A model generated the notes under the pieces. The model did no database searches, was not told where the DNA came from, and saw only the letters and a list, made by a program, of their open reading frames with translations. Of a stretch of DNA of 64,000 nucleotides, positions 27,192-35,614 are shown piece after piece. Positions within the stretch are counted from its first letter, which is position 1. Each line of letters opens with the position of its first letter. The position numbers and the translations under genes were made by a program. Source of the DNA: Pseudonocardia sp. TRM90224 (lineage in GTDB: Bacteria > Actinomycetota > Actinomycetes > Mycobacteriales > Pseudonocardiaceae); NCBI RefSeq assembly GCF_021245725.1, contig NZ_JAJGSX010000006.1, positions 248,001 through 312,000 of the forward strand. Reading direction: 5' to 3'.

Positions 27192-29141
27192 GTGACTAGC
27201 GCCCCTTTCGGTTCGTGGCCGACGCCGATCACCTCGGAGCTCGTTGTCGCATCCGCCGTCCGGCTCTCGGAGCTGCGGGTCGACGGAGCCGACGTCGTCT
27301 GGTCGGAGGGCCGTCCGGACGAGGGCGGCCGCACCCAGCTCGTGCGCCGCGCACCCGACGGCACCCTGACCGAGCTGCTGCCCGAGGGGATGAACGCGCG
27401 CAGCGCCGTGCATGAGTACGGCGGAGCGGGCTGGTGGGTGCGCGACGGCATTACGTGGTTCGCCGAGTGGGCCGACCAGCGGCTCTACCGGATCGGCCCC
27501 GACGGCGCGCCGGCCGCGATCACCCCTGAGTCGGCGGAGCCGCGGGCCGACCGCTACGCCGACGGGGACGTCTCGCCCGACGGTGCCACGATCGTCTGCG
27601 TCCGCGAGCACCACGACGGGCCGACCGCGCGGGAGGTGCGCAACGAGATCGTGCGGATCGCCGCCCACGCGGAATCGACGCCGGAGGTGCTCGTCAGCGG
27701 CCCCGACTTCGTCGCGGCGCCGCGGTTGAGCCCCGACGGTACGAAGCTGGCGTGGATCCAGTGGGACCACCCGTCGATGCCGTGGGACGCGACCGAGCTC
27801 GTCGTGCAGGACCTCGAGACCGGCGAGCGGACCGTCGTAGCGGGCGGGCGCGACGAGTCCGTCTCCGAGCCGCGGTGGCAGCCCGATGGCTCGCTGTGGT
27901 TCATCAGCGACCGCACCGACTGGTGGAACTTGTACCGCTGGGCGTCCGGCTCGGACATCGCCGCCATGGTGCGGATCGACGCGGAGATCGGTGTGCCGCC
28001 CTGGCAGTTCGGCACTGCGCGGTACGCGGTGCGGCCCGACGGCAGCGTCGTGTTCGCACGGCAACGCGACGGCTACGGCGGCCTCGGGATGCGCCGGGGC
28101 GACGGCACGGTGAGCGATCTCGACCTGCCGTTCTCCGCGATCAGCGCAGTGCGCACCGACGCGTCCGGTGCCGTGCTCGTCGTCGCCGGCAGCCCGACCG
28201 CGGAGGCGGGTGTGCACCTCGTCGACCCGGAGACGCTCGCGGTGACGACGCTGCGCCCGCCGCGTGACCTGCGTGTCGACCCCGGCTACGTCTCGGTGCC
28301 GGAACACGTCTCGTTCCCGTCGGTCGACGGGCAGGGCGCCCAGCGCACGGCACACGCGCTCGTCTACGCCCCGGCCAACCCCGACCGCACCGGACCGGAG
28401 GGCGAGCTGCCCCCGCTCATCGTGATGATCCACGGCGGGCCGACGGCAGCGGCGTCATCCGCGTTCAGCGTCGCAGTGCAGTACTGGACGAGCCGCGGCT
28501 TCGCCGTCGCCGACGTGAACTACGGCGGCTCCACCGGGTACGGCCGTGCCTACCGCGAGCAGCTGCGCGGGAACTGGGGAGTGGTCGACGTCGCCGACTG
28601 CATGGCGGCGGCGAGCTGGCTGGCCCGCCGCGGGCGGGTCGACGCCACCCGCATGGCGATCACGGGCGGCTCGGCCGGCGGCTACACCGCGCTCGCGGCC
28701 CTGGCCAGCGTCGACACCCCGTTCGCCACGGGCGGCAGCCACTACGGCATCGCCGACCTGGAGGCGATCGCCGCGGAGTCGCACAAGTTCGAGAGCCGCT
28801 ACACCGACCAGCTCGTCGGCCCCTACCCGGAGGCGCGCGACCTGTACGTCGAGCGCTCGCCGATCCACCACGTCGACCGCTTCACCCGCCCCCTCATCGT
28901 GCTGCAGGGCAGCGAGGACAAGGTCGTGCCGCCCAACCAGAGCGAGATGATCGTCGACGCGCTGCGCGCCCGCGGCATGCCCGTCGCGTACCTGCTCTTC
29001 GAGGGCGAGCAGCACGGCTTCCGGCGCGCCGAGAACATCCGCGCGGCGCTCGACGCGGAGCTGAGCTTCTACGCGCAGGTGTTCGGGTTCGACCTGCCGG
29101 CGGGGGAGGGCATCGAGCCGGTGGTGGTGGAGAACCTCTGA
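27192..29141 (+). CDS. S9 family peptidase (prolyl oligopeptidase/acylaminoacyl-peptidase type)
   Basis: The 649-residue protein has an N-terminal beta-propeller (about residues 30-380, with repeated SPDG/RPDG blades) and a C-terminal alpha/beta hydrolase domain. The catalytic serine is in GGSAGG (Ser494), with the acid at Asp576 (GSEDKVVPP) and the histidine at His608 (GEQHGF). Enzymes of this kind cleave short peptides after proline or release N-acylated residues. There is no signal peptide, so it is cytoplasmic. It starts at GTG 27192, eleven bases after the previous gene, but is probably an independent housekeeping gene. Repeat copy e follows its stop. Confidence 0.93.
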   Translation: MTSAPFGSWPTPITSELVVASAVRLSELRVDGADVVWSEGRPDEGGRTQLVRRAPDGTLTELLPEGMNARSAVHEYGGAGWWVRDGITWFAEWADQRLYRIGPDGAPAAITPESAEPRADRYADGDVSPDGATIVCVREHHDGPTAREVRNEIVRIAAHAESTPEVLVSGPDFVAAPRLSPDGTKLAWIQWDHPSMPWDATELVVQDLETGERTVVAGGRDESVSEPRWQPDGSLWFISDRTDWWNLYRWASGSDIAAMVRIDAEIGVPPWQFGTARYAVRPDGSVVFARQRDGYGGLGMRRGDGTVSDLDLPFSAISAVRTDASGAVLVVAGSPTAEAGVHLVDPETLAVTTLRPPRDLRVDPGYVSVPEHVSFPSVDGQGAQRTAHALVYAPANPDRTGPEGELPPLIVMIHGGPTAAASSAFSVAVQYWTSRGFAVADVNYGGSTGYGRAYREQLRGNWGVVDVADCMAAASWLARRGRVDATRMAITGGSAGGYTALAALASVDTPFATGGSHYGIADLEAIAAESHKFESRYTDQLVGPYPEARDLYVERSPIHHVDRFTRPLIVLQGSEDKVVPPNQSEMIVDALRARGMPVAYLLFEGEQHGFRRAENIRAALDAELSFYAQVFGFDLPAGEGIEPVVVENL

Positions 29142-29163
29142 TCAGGGCAGGTCGAGTCGGGAC

Positions 29164-29216
29164 GTCAGGAAAGCCACTTTCATGCAACCACGTTGCATGA
29201 ATGTGGCTTTCCTGAC
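29164..29216. repeat. Family 1 palindromic repeat, copy e (tag-less variant)
   Basis: Two 25-base inverted arms (29164-29188, 29192-29216) meet around a 3-base loop. They share GTCAGGAAAGCCAC at the outside, and the inner part is CATGCAAC/GTTGCATG instead of CCTGCCC. One mismatch occurs. No GTGCG...CGCAC tag is present. It sits between convergent genes and has the form of a strong bidirectional terminator. Confidence 0.88.
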
Positions 29217-29239
29217 CCTTCCAGCGACCGCTGAGAGCA

Positions 29240-29494
29240 TCACCTGCCCAGCAGATGGTTGACGAGCCGCTGGTAGTGCAGGTGCTCGGCGGCGTTGCCG
29301 CCCTCGGTGACCCACTCCATCGTCAGCGGCTGGATCAGGTCGTGCCGGCCGCGGGAGCGCAGGAACTCCTCGACGGTGCGGATGCGGGCGATGGCGGCGT
29401 CCATGCCGGGGTTGTCGTGCTCCGCGCGTGAGTGGTGGTGCGCGGCCGCCGCGTTCCGGTGTGCCTGGACGGCAGCCTCGATGGTGTCGAACAT
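29240..29494 (-). CDS. 84-aa hypothetical protein
   Basis: The 84-residue protein (MFDTIEAAVQAHRNAAAAHHHSRAEHD... VEEFLRSRGRHDLIQPLTMEWVTEG) is histidine-rich in its first third and looks all-helical. No domain, signal peptide or cysteine pair is seen. The ATG at 29494 is the natural start. It is convergent with the S9 peptidase gene and lies downstream of the glutamate transport operon on the same strand. The terminator-like hairpin at 29553 separates it from gluD. Confidence 0.6.
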   Translation of the reverse strand: MFDTIEAAVQAHRNAAAAHHHSRAEHDNPGMDAAIARIRTVEEFLRSRGRHDLIQPLTMEWVTEGGNAAEHLHYQRLVNHLLGR

Positions 29495-29552
29495 GCGTTC
29501 GAGTCTGCGCCGACCGGGGAGTGCTGCCAACCCGCCGATCAGGGCATATGCA

Positions 29553-29591
29553 CGAACGGCGCCCCCGACCACTGGCCGTGAGCGCCGTTCG
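29553..29591 (-). terminator. Terminator-like hairpin after gluD
   Basis: Ten-base perfect arms CGAACGGCGC (29553-29562) and GCGCCGTTCG (29582-29591) flank a 19-base loop directly after the gluD stop. There is no T-run, as is usual for actinobacterial intrinsic terminators. It would end the gluABCD transcript. Confidence 0.6.
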
Positions 29592-29606
29592 GACGGACCG
29601 GTGCGG

Positions 29607-30485
29607 TCAGCCGCCGCCGGCTGCGCCCGTGTCGACGAGCGTCGGGTCGGCCGGCGCCGCGGCCGTCTTGCGGGCACGCGACGACCGCCGCTCGACGTAC
29701 TCCGCCAGCTTGCCCAGCGCGAAGTTGACGACGATGAAGATCAGCGCGACGACCAGGTAGGTCTGGATCGGGTTCCGGGTCGTCTGGATGATGATGTTCG
29801 CCGTCCGGACGAACTCCTCGTAGCTGATGATGAAGCCCAGCGACGTGTCCTTCACGATGACGACGAGCTGGCTGATCAGCGCCGGCAGCATCACGCGGAA
29901 CGCCTGCGGCAGCAGGATCGACGAGAGCACCTGCCAGCGGGTGAGCCCGACGGAGTAACCCGCTTCCGCCTGGCCGCGCGGGAGCGAGGCGATACCCGCC
30001 CTGATGATCTCCGCGATGATCACGGAGTTGTAGGCCGTGAGGCCGATCACCAGGTACCAGAAGATCGGCAGGGAGACGCCGAACTCGGGCAGCACGCGGG
30101 AGGCGAAGAAGATCGCGATGACGACCGGGACGCCCCGCAGGAACTCGATCACCCCGACGACGAGCCAGCGGTAGTACTTGTTCGCCGTGACCCGGGTGAC
30201 CGTGAACGCGGTACCGATGACCAGCGAGAGCACCAGCGTCACGGCCGCTGCGAGCAGCGTGGCGACCAGCGCGTTCCCCAGCAGGGTCCAGATGGCTGCG
30301 AAGTACTGGTGGAACGGGTTGAAGAGCGGTCCCCACCGGTCGGCCGTGAACTGCCCCTGCGCGGCGAGCCGGAGCGCGACGACCACGACGACCGCGAGGA
30401 TGATCACTCCCGCGACGATGCTCGAGATCATCGTCCGCCGGCGGGCCGCCGGGCCTGGAGCGTCGTAAAGAACAGATGCGGTCAT
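29607..30485 (-). CDS. gluD: Glutamate ABC transporter permease GluD
   Basis: The 292-residue permease has about five membrane helices plus an N-terminal one (residues 18-38). The binding-protein-dependent transport signature is in EIIRAGIASLPRGQAEAGYSVGLTRWQVLSSILLPQA, where EAA-loop glycine and proline residues contact GluA. Together with GluC it forms the channel for glutamate import. The ATGA overlap with gluC indicates coupled translation. The C-terminal tail is basic and then ends in a glycine-rich stretch. Confidence 0.95.
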   Translation of the reverse strand: MTASVLYDAPGPAARRRTMISSIVAGVIILAVVVVVALRLAAQGQFTADRWGPLFNPFHQYFAAIWTLLGNALVATLLAAAVTLVLSLVIGTAFTVTRVTANKYYRWLVVGVIEFLRGVPVVIAIFFASRVLPEFGVSLPIFWYLVIGLTAYNSVIIAEIIRAGIASLPRGQAEAGYSVGLTRWQVLSSILLPQAFRVMLPALISQLVVIVKDTSLGFIISYEEFVRTANIIIQTTRNPIQTYLVVALIFIVVNFALGKLAEYVERRSSRARKTAAAPADPTLVDTGAAGGG

Positions 30486-31132
30486 CGGGCCACCGCCAGC
30501 TTCCGCTCGAGAACACCCAGCAGGATGCCGCCGGGAATGGTCAGTACGAGATATCCGAGCATGACGCCGAAGAGCACCCCGGCGGCCGAGTAGCCCTGCG
30601 CCGAGGTGAGCTGGACGCCGTTGGCGAACAGGTCGCCGCCGATGCCGAACGCGCCCGCGATCGCGGAGTTCTTGATCATGGCGATCAGCACGCTGCCCAG
30701 CGGCGGGATGACCGTGCGGAAGGCCTGCGGCAGCACGATGAGCGACAGCGACTGGCCGAACGTCAGCCCGACGGCGCGAGCTGCCTCGGCCTGCCCGGCC
30801 GACACCGAGTTGATGCCACTGCGGATGGCCTCGCAGACGAACGCGGAGGTGTAGAGCACCAGCCCGAGCACGCCGAACACGAAGTAGGAGCTGTTGACGC
30901 CGATCTCGGGGAGCCCGAACGCGGTGGCGAACAGGACGACGGCCAGTGGGGTGTTGCGGAAGACCGTCACCCAGCCGGTGCCGACGAGGCGCAACGGCGG
31001 GACCGGCGACACCCGGAAGGCCGCGATGATCGTTCCGAGGATGATCGACAAGACCCCGGCGATGAGCACGAGCCTCAGCGTGGTCAGGAACCCTGACACG
31101 TAGAGCGGGAACTGCTCGATGATGACGCCCAC
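30482..31132 (-). CDS. gluC: Glutamate ABC transporter permease GluC
   Basis: The 216-residue permease belongs to the HisM/GluC family of polar amino-acid importers. The EAA signature lies in EAIRSGINSVSAGQAEAARAVGLTFGQSLSLIVLPQA. The GTG at 31132 was chosen because AGAGG stands just upstream and MGVIIEQFPLYVSGF opens as in relatives; a longer frame would run into the hairpin before the gene. It is third in the gluABCD operon. Confidence 0.94.
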   Translation of the reverse strand: MGVIIEQFPLYVSGFLTTLRLVLIAGVLSIILGTIIAAFRVSPVPPLRLVGTGWVTVFRNTPLAVVLFATAFGLPEIGVNSSYFVFGVLGLVLYTSAFVCEAIRSGINSVSAGQAEAARAVGLTFGQSLSLIVLPQAFRTVIPPLGSVLIAMIKNSAIAGAFGIGGDLFANGVQLTSAQGYSAAGVLFGVMLGYLVLTIPGGILLGVLERKLAVAR

Positions 31133-31157
31133 GACACCTCTTTCGGGGGAGCGGAGA

Positions 31158-31197
31158 CCGATGGGGTGCCGATCCGTGCGGACCGGCACCCCATCGG
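31158..31197 (-). terminator. Intercistronic hairpin between gluB and gluC
   Basis: Perfect 14-base arms CCGATGGGGTGCCG (31158-31171) and CGGCACCCCATCGG (31184-31197) enclose a 12-base loop directly after the gluB stop. In binding-protein operons such hairpins act as partial terminators or block 3' decay, so that the binding protein is made in excess over the permeases. That role is inferred here. Confidence 0.7.
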
Positions 31198-31205
31198 GTT
31201 CGAGA

Positions 31206-32102
31206 TCAGCTGCAGGTGCCGGCTGCGGGCAGCGGCGGAACGTCCGGCGAGACCTTGGCGAGGGTGGAGTCCCAAGCGGCCTTGTAGCTGCCGTCGGCCT
31301 CCGCCTCCTTCAGGGTCTTGTTGACGAACTCGCAGAACTTGACGTCGCCCTTCTTGACGCCGATGCCGTACGGCTCCTCGGTGAACTTCTTGTTCACCAG
31401 CTTGAAGGCGCCGCTGGAGTTCTCGATCAGGCCGGTGAGGATGACGTTGTCGGTGGTGACGACGTCGACCTGGCCGGTGCGCAGCGCGTCGGCGCACTTG
31501 GAGTACACGTCGAACAGCGTCAGGTTCGCCGGGTCGATGTACTGCTTGATCTTCTCCGACGGCGTCGAGCCCGAGACCGAGCAGACCTTGGCGTTGGCGG
31601 CCTTGAGCGACTCGGGGCCGGTGATGGTCGTGTTGTCGCTCTTGACCATCAGGTCCTGACCGGCGACGTAGTACGGGCCGGCGAAGGTGATGCGCTCCTT
31701 GCGCTTGTCGTTGATCGTGTAGGTGGCGACGACCATGTCGACGCGGTCCTGCTCGATCACCTCCTCGCGCACGGCGGAGGGTGCCTCGGTGTAGGAGATC
31801 TTGTCGGCCGGGATGCCGAGCTTGGCCGCGATGATCTTGGCGATCTCGACGTCGAAGCCGGCGGGCTTCCCGTCGAGCCCCTTGAGGCCGAAGAGCGGCT
31901 GGTCGAACTTGGTGCCCAGACGCAGGGCCTGCGCCTTGTTCAGCTTCTCCATGGTGGTGCCGGCCTCGAAGCTGGCGCCCTGCGCGACCGATGGAGCGGC
32001 ACCCGACGAGCCGAGCGACGGCGACTGGCCGCCACACGCGGTCGCGGTGAGCACCGCGGCAGCCGCGACCGCGGCAACCTTGGCGAAATGGGAGAGACGC
32101 AT
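31206..32102 (-). CDS. gluB: Glutamate-binding lipoprotein GluB
   Basis: The 298-residue substrate-binding protein has a lipoprotein signal (MRLSHFAKVAAVAAAAVLTATAC, lipobox LTAC with the cysteine near residue 23). The type II periplasmic-binding domain of family 3 amino-acid binders follows (ALRLGTKFDQPLFGLKGLDG..., ...VDMVVATYTIND, ..., YGIGVKKGD). It captures glutamate outside the membrane and delivers it to GluCD. The ATG at 32102 was chosen because upstream codons do not fit a signal peptide. Confidence 0.95.
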   Translation of the reverse strand: MRLSHFAKVAAVAAAAVLTATACGGQSPSLGSSGAAPSVAQGASFEAGTTMEKLNKAQALRLGTKFDQPLFGLKGLDGKPAGFDVEIAKIIAAKLGIPADKISYTEAPSAVREEVIEQDRVDMVVATYTINDKRKERITFAGPYYVAGQDLMVKSDNTTITGPESLKAANAKVCSVSGSTPSEKIKQYIDPANLTLFDVYSKCADALRTGQVDVVTTDNVILTGLIENSSGAFKLVNKKFTEEPYGIGVKKGDVKFCEFVNKTLKEAEADGSYKAAWDSTLAKVSPDVPPLPAAGTCS

Positions 32103-32136
32103 GATGGTGCGGGTCCTTCCGACAGAGCGGATATCG

Positions 32137-32886
32137 CTAGTGGGTGAGGATCTTGCCGAGGAAGTCCTTGGCGCGGTCGGATGTCGGGTTCGAGAAGAAC
32201 GTGTCGGGGCTGGCATCCTCGACGATCTCGCCGTCGGCCATGAACACCACGCGGTTCGCGGCGCGTCGGGCGAAGCCCATCTCGTGGGTCACCACGAGCA
32301 TGGTCATGCCCTCCTTGGCCAGGGTGGTCATCACGTCGAGGACCTCTTGGACCATTTCGGGGTCGAGTGCCGAGGTGGGCTCGTCGAAGAGCATCACCTT
32401 CGGCTTCATCGCGAGCGCGCGGGCGATCGCCGCGCGCTGCTGCTGCCCGCCCGAGAGCTGGGCGGGGTACTTGTCCTTCTGGTTGGCGATCCCGACGCGT
32501 TCGAGCAGGGCGAGGCCGTGGGTCTGCGCCTCGCCCTTCGGCATCCGCCGCACCTTGATGGGCGCGAGCGTGACGTTCTCGAGGATCGTCTTGTGCGCGA
32601 ACAGGTTGAAGCTCTGGAACACCATCCCGACGTCGGCACGCAGGCCGGCGAGCGCCTTGCCCTCCTCCGGCAGCTCCTTGCCGTCGACCTCGATCACGCC
32701 GGTGTCGATCGGCTCCAGCCGGTTGATCGTCCGGCAGAGCGTGGACTTCCCCGACCCCGAGGGGCCGAGAACCACCACGACCTGGCCTGCGTCGACTTCC
32801 AGGTTGATGTCGCGAAGGACGTGCAGATCGCCGAAGTGCTTGTCGACCGCAGCCATTCGGATCATGGGCGTGCTAGAACGGGTCAT
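32137..32886 (-). CDS. gluA: Glutamate ABC transporter ATP-binding protein GluA
   Basis: The 249-residue ATPase shows Walker [10 protein letters not shown] (about residues 41-49), Q-loop VFQSFNLF, the ABC signature LSGGQQQR, Walker [13 protein letters not shown] and the H-loop histidine in LVVTHEMG. It powers glutamate uptake through GluCD and is first in the operon. The two-component system encoded divergently at 33.0 kb shares its promoter region. Confidence 0.96.
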   Translation of the reverse strand: MTRSSTPMIRMAAVDKHFGDLHVLRDINLEVDAGQVVVVLGPSGSGKSTLCRTINRLEPIDTGVIEVDGKELPEEGKALAGLRADVGMVFQSFNLFAHKTILENVTLAPIKVRRMPKGEAQTHGLALLERVGIANQKDKYPAQLSGGQQQRAAIARALAMKPKVMLFDEPTSALDPEMVQEVLDVMTTLAKEGMTMLVVTHEMGFARRAANRVVFMADGEIVEDASPDTFFSNPTSDRAKDFLGKILTH

Positions 32887-33003
32887 CGCGGGCCTCCGGG
32901 CATGGCGGGACGCTAGGGCTGATCTCGTGCCTCAGTCCAGCACCTTGAGCAACCCATAGGGTTGCGCTCCTATAACGGCCGCCGAACACGGAAGGTGGGG
33001 GAC

Positions 33004-33735
33004 GTGCACATCCTGCTGGTCGAGGACGACGATCGTATCGCCGCAGCGCTGCGACCAGCACTGCACCGCCACGGGATGACGACGACCCGGCTCGCCCGTG
33101 GCAAGGGCGTCGTCGACCACCTGACGGACGTCGACGTGGTGCTGCTCGACCTCGGGCTGCCCGACATCGACGGTGTCGACGTCTGCCGCGCCATCCGCGA
33201 GACCAGCGAGGTGCCCGTCATCGTCGTCTCGGCGCGCGGCGAGGTCGACGACCGCATCCTCGGGCTGCACTCCGGCGCCGACGACTACCTCGTGAAGCCC
33301 TACGACATCGGCGAGCTGGTCGCCAGGGTGCACGCGGTGTACCGGCGCCGGCGGATCGGGACGCAGGCCGCCGGCACCGGGCCGGGTGACGTCGTCGTCC
33401 TCGACGAGGTGACGATCGACCTGCACCGCCACATCGTCACCGTCGGGGACCGGCCCGTGACGCTCACGCGCAAGGAGTTCCAGGTGCTCGCGCTCCTGGC
33501 CAGCTCCGGCGGCGCGGTGTGCACCCGCAACCGGATCGTCGCCGAGGTGTGGGGCCGCACCTGGGCGGGCGCGAACCGGACGCTCGACGTGCACGTCGCC
33601 ACCCTGCGCACCAAGCTGGGCAGGGCCGATCTCGTGCAGACGGTGCGGGGTGTCGGCTACCGCCTCGGCCTCCCGGAGACCCCGGTCGCGCCTGATCCTG
33701 GGCCTGATCCCGGGCCCGGCCCCGACGGGGAGTAG
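33004..33735 (+). CDS. OmpR-family response regulator
   Basis: The 243-residue regulator has a receiver domain with the acidic pair EDD near the start, phospho-acceptor Asp49 (VVLLDLGLPD) and Lys in the LVKPYD segment. A winged-helix OmpR/PhoB DNA-binding domain follows (VTLTRKEFQVLALLAS..., NRTLDVHVATLRTKLG, VRGVGYRL). The GTG at 33004 was taken because the receiver strand starts immediately and a GGTGGGG run precedes it. The sensor kinase follows after three bases. It diverges from gluABCD, which it may regulate. Confidence 0.93.
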   Translation: MHILLVEDDDRIAAALRPALHRHGMTTTRLARGKGVVDHLTDVDVVLLDLGLPDIDGVDVCRAIRETSEVPVIVVSARGEVDDRILGLHSGADDYLVKPYDIGELVARVHAVYRRRRIGTQAAGTGPGDVVVLDEVTIDLHRHIVTVGDRPVTLTRKEFQVLALLASSGGAVCTRNRIVAEVWGRTWAGANRTLDVHVATLRTKLGRADLVQTVRGVGYRLGLPETPVAPDPGPDPGPGPDGE

Positions 33736-33738
33736 GTC

Positions 33739-35163
33739 GTGCGCGCCAGGCTGCTCGTGATCGTGCTGTTCCTGGTCGGCATGCTGGCCGCCGGGCTCGG
33801 CGTGCCGCTCGCGTGGCAGAGCGCCCAGAACGCCCAACTGGAGCTGTACACCGACCGGCTCTCCGACACCATCTTCTTCGCGTCGATCGCGGAGCGGCCG
33901 CTGACGGAGGCGAAGCCGACGGGCTTGGAGGAGGAGCTGGCGCGCTACGACATGACCTACGGCATCTCCGTGATGATCCTCGACTCGCGCGGACAGCTCT
34001 TCGCCGCTTCCCGCAACCCCGCACCCGTGCTGGACGAGGACGGGCTCCGCCGGGTGCAGGTCGCGATGGCCGCACGCCCGTCGCCGTCGTACCCGCTGCT
34101 CATGCCGTGGGACACCCGGCCGATGGTGCTGGCGCAGGTCGTGCTCGACGACACGACCGTGCGCGGGGTTGCGGTGACCGTCTCGCCGACGGACGACCTG
34201 CACCGCGACGAGGTCGGGGTTTGGCTGCTCATCGCGGCGGCAGGGGCGCTGGCGCTCGGGCTGGCGGTGCTCGTCGCGCTGCCGATCGTGCGCTGGATCC
34301 TGCGGCCCGTGCGACGGCTCGACGAGGGCACTGGTCGGGTCGCGGCGGCCGTGCTCGCGGGCGCCGAGCCGGACCGGGTCTCCGACGGCTCCGGCCCGCC
34401 CGAGCTGCGCCGTCTCACGCTGTCGTTCGACCGCATGGCCGAGACGGTGGCGCAGGCGTACACGGCCCAACGCGCGTTCGTCGCCGACGCGAGCCACCAG
34501 CTGCGCAATCCGCTGACGGCGCTGCGGCTGCGGCTGTCCAACCTCGAAGAGCACATCGACGAGGCCGGCTCGGAGGACCACATCGCGGCGCTGGAGGAGG
34601 CCGACCGGCTCTCCACGCTGCTCGACGGGCTGCTTGCGCTCGCTCGCGCCGAGCGCACATCGCCGCTGGTCGCGGTCGACGTCGACGCCGGCGTGGAAGA
34701 CCGCATCGACGCCTGGCGACCGCTCGCGGAGCACACGGGGCTGCAGCTGGTGCGGGAAGGGGAGACGGGTCTGACGGTCTCGGCGACAGCGGGCGCGATC
34801 GATACCGTGCTCGACGCCGTGCTCGACAACGCGGTGAAGTTCTCCCCCGACGGCGGCGCGATCACCGTCCGGACATCGGTGGCCGGCCGGTTCGTGGAGA
34901 TCGCCGTCCGGGACACCGGGCCGGGGATCCCCGCCGACGAGCTGGACCGCGCGACCGACCGCTTCTGGCGCAGCCCCGCCCAGATCAACGTCGAGGGCTC
35001 GGGGCTGGGGCTGGCCATCGCGGCGCGCACCGTCGAGCTGGCCGGCGGCGAGCTGGCGCTCGACTCACCGCCGGGTGGCGGGCTCCAGGTGACGGCGCGC
35101 CTGCTCCACGTCGCCGTCGACAACGACGTTGTGGCTGAGTTCCGGGCCGCTAAGCAGCCATAG
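33739..35163 (+). CDS. Sensor histidine kinase of the OmpR-type pair
   Basis: The 474-residue kinase has a first membrane helix at residues 3-24, an extracellular sensor domain of about 140 residues, and a second helix near 165-190. HAMP and HisKA (His253 in ADASHQLRNPLTAL) precede a HATPase domain with N box DNAVKFS, and DTGPGIP and GSGLGLAIAARTVELAGG G boxes. The signal is unknown. Its last 17 codons are part of an inverted repeat of family 2 and overlap the convergent ABA4-like gene by 14 bases, so the C-terminus (NDVVAEFRAAKQP) is probably a late acquisition. Confidence 0.93.
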   Translation: MRARLLVIVLFLVGMLAAGLGVPLAWQSAQNAQLELYTDRLSDTIFFASIAERPLTEAKPTGLEEELARYDMTYGISVMILDSRGQLFAASRNPAPVLDEDGLRRVQVAMAARPSPSYPLLMPWDTRPMVLAQVVLDDTTVRGVAVTVSPTDDLHRDEVGVWLLIAAAGALALGLAVLVALPIVRWILRPVRRLDEGTGRVAAAVLAGAEPDRVSDGSGPPELRRLTLSFDRMAETVAQAYTAQRAFVADASHQLRNPLTALRLRLSNLEEHIDEAGSEDHIAALEEADRLSTLLDGLLALARAERTSPLVAVDVDAGVEDRIDAWRPLAEHTGLQLVREGETGLTVSATAGAIDTVLDAVLDNAVKFSPDGGAITVRTSVAGRFVEIAVRDTGPGIPADELDRATDRFWRSPAQINVEGSGLGLAIAARTVELAGGELALDSPPGGGLQVTARLLHVAVDNDVVAEFRAAKQP

Positions 35164-35177
35164 CGTCGTTGTGGACG
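35114..35177. repeat. Family 2 inverted repeat, copy i, inside two gene ends
   Basis: Imperfect 23-base arms (35114-35136 and 35155-35177) carry ACAACGACG...TGGCTG and its complement CAGCCA...CGTCGTTGT around an 18-base loop. The left arm encodes the C-terminus of the histidine kinase and the right arm encodes the C-terminus of the convergent membrane protein. A related element is at 59489. It is probably a bidirectional terminator. Confidence 0.75.
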
Positions 35178-35599
35178 GTGCGGGTGCGGGTCACCGTGCG
35201 GATGATCAGGTAGGCGAGCAGGCCCAGTGGTGCGAGCATGATCGTCAGCACCAGAACGGGCGCCATCACCAGCGGGTGGATGCCGCGTTCGCGGGCCTCC
35301 AGGTACATCCACCTGCCGACGAACAGGTCGAAGCCGATGAAGTGCGCCCAGCCGGCCGCGGCGCCGACCGGGGTCGCCAGCAGCGCGGCGACGCCTGCGG
35401 GCGTCGGTTGCGCCACCGCCGCGAGCACCTCGCCGAACTGCGGGATGACGGCGAGCGCGTACACGAGCAGCGGCGGGACGACGATGAACGGCGAGCCGAT
35501 GATGCGCCGCGTCACCGACCACGTCGGCGCGACGATCATGAGCAGCCAGAACGGTGCCGCCAGTGGGAACGCGATCGTGAAGAGGACGTCGGGGTTCAC
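35150..35599 (-). CDS. ABA4-like (DUF4281) membrane protein
   Basis: The 149-residue protein has four hydrophobic segments and the family motif GWAHFIGFDLFVGRWMYLEARERG. This motif is shared with plant ABA4/neoxanthin-synthase-like and bacterial DUF4281 proteins. The bacterial function is not established. It starts at GTG 35599 and is followed upstream by another membrane protein gene on the same strand, 15 bases away. Its stop lies inside the repeat at 35114. The divergent TetR at 36.58 kb probably controls both. Confidence 0.85.
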   Translation of the reverse strand: MNPDVLFTIAFPLAAPFWLLMIVAPTWSVTRRIIGSPFIVVPPLLVYALAVIPQFGEVLAAVAQPTPAGVAALLATPVGAAAGWAHFIGFDLFVGRWMYLEARERGIHPLVMAPVLVLTIMLAPLGLLAYLIIRTVTRTRTVHNDAMAA

Positions 35600-35614
35600 A
35601 GGGGTTCTCTCCGT

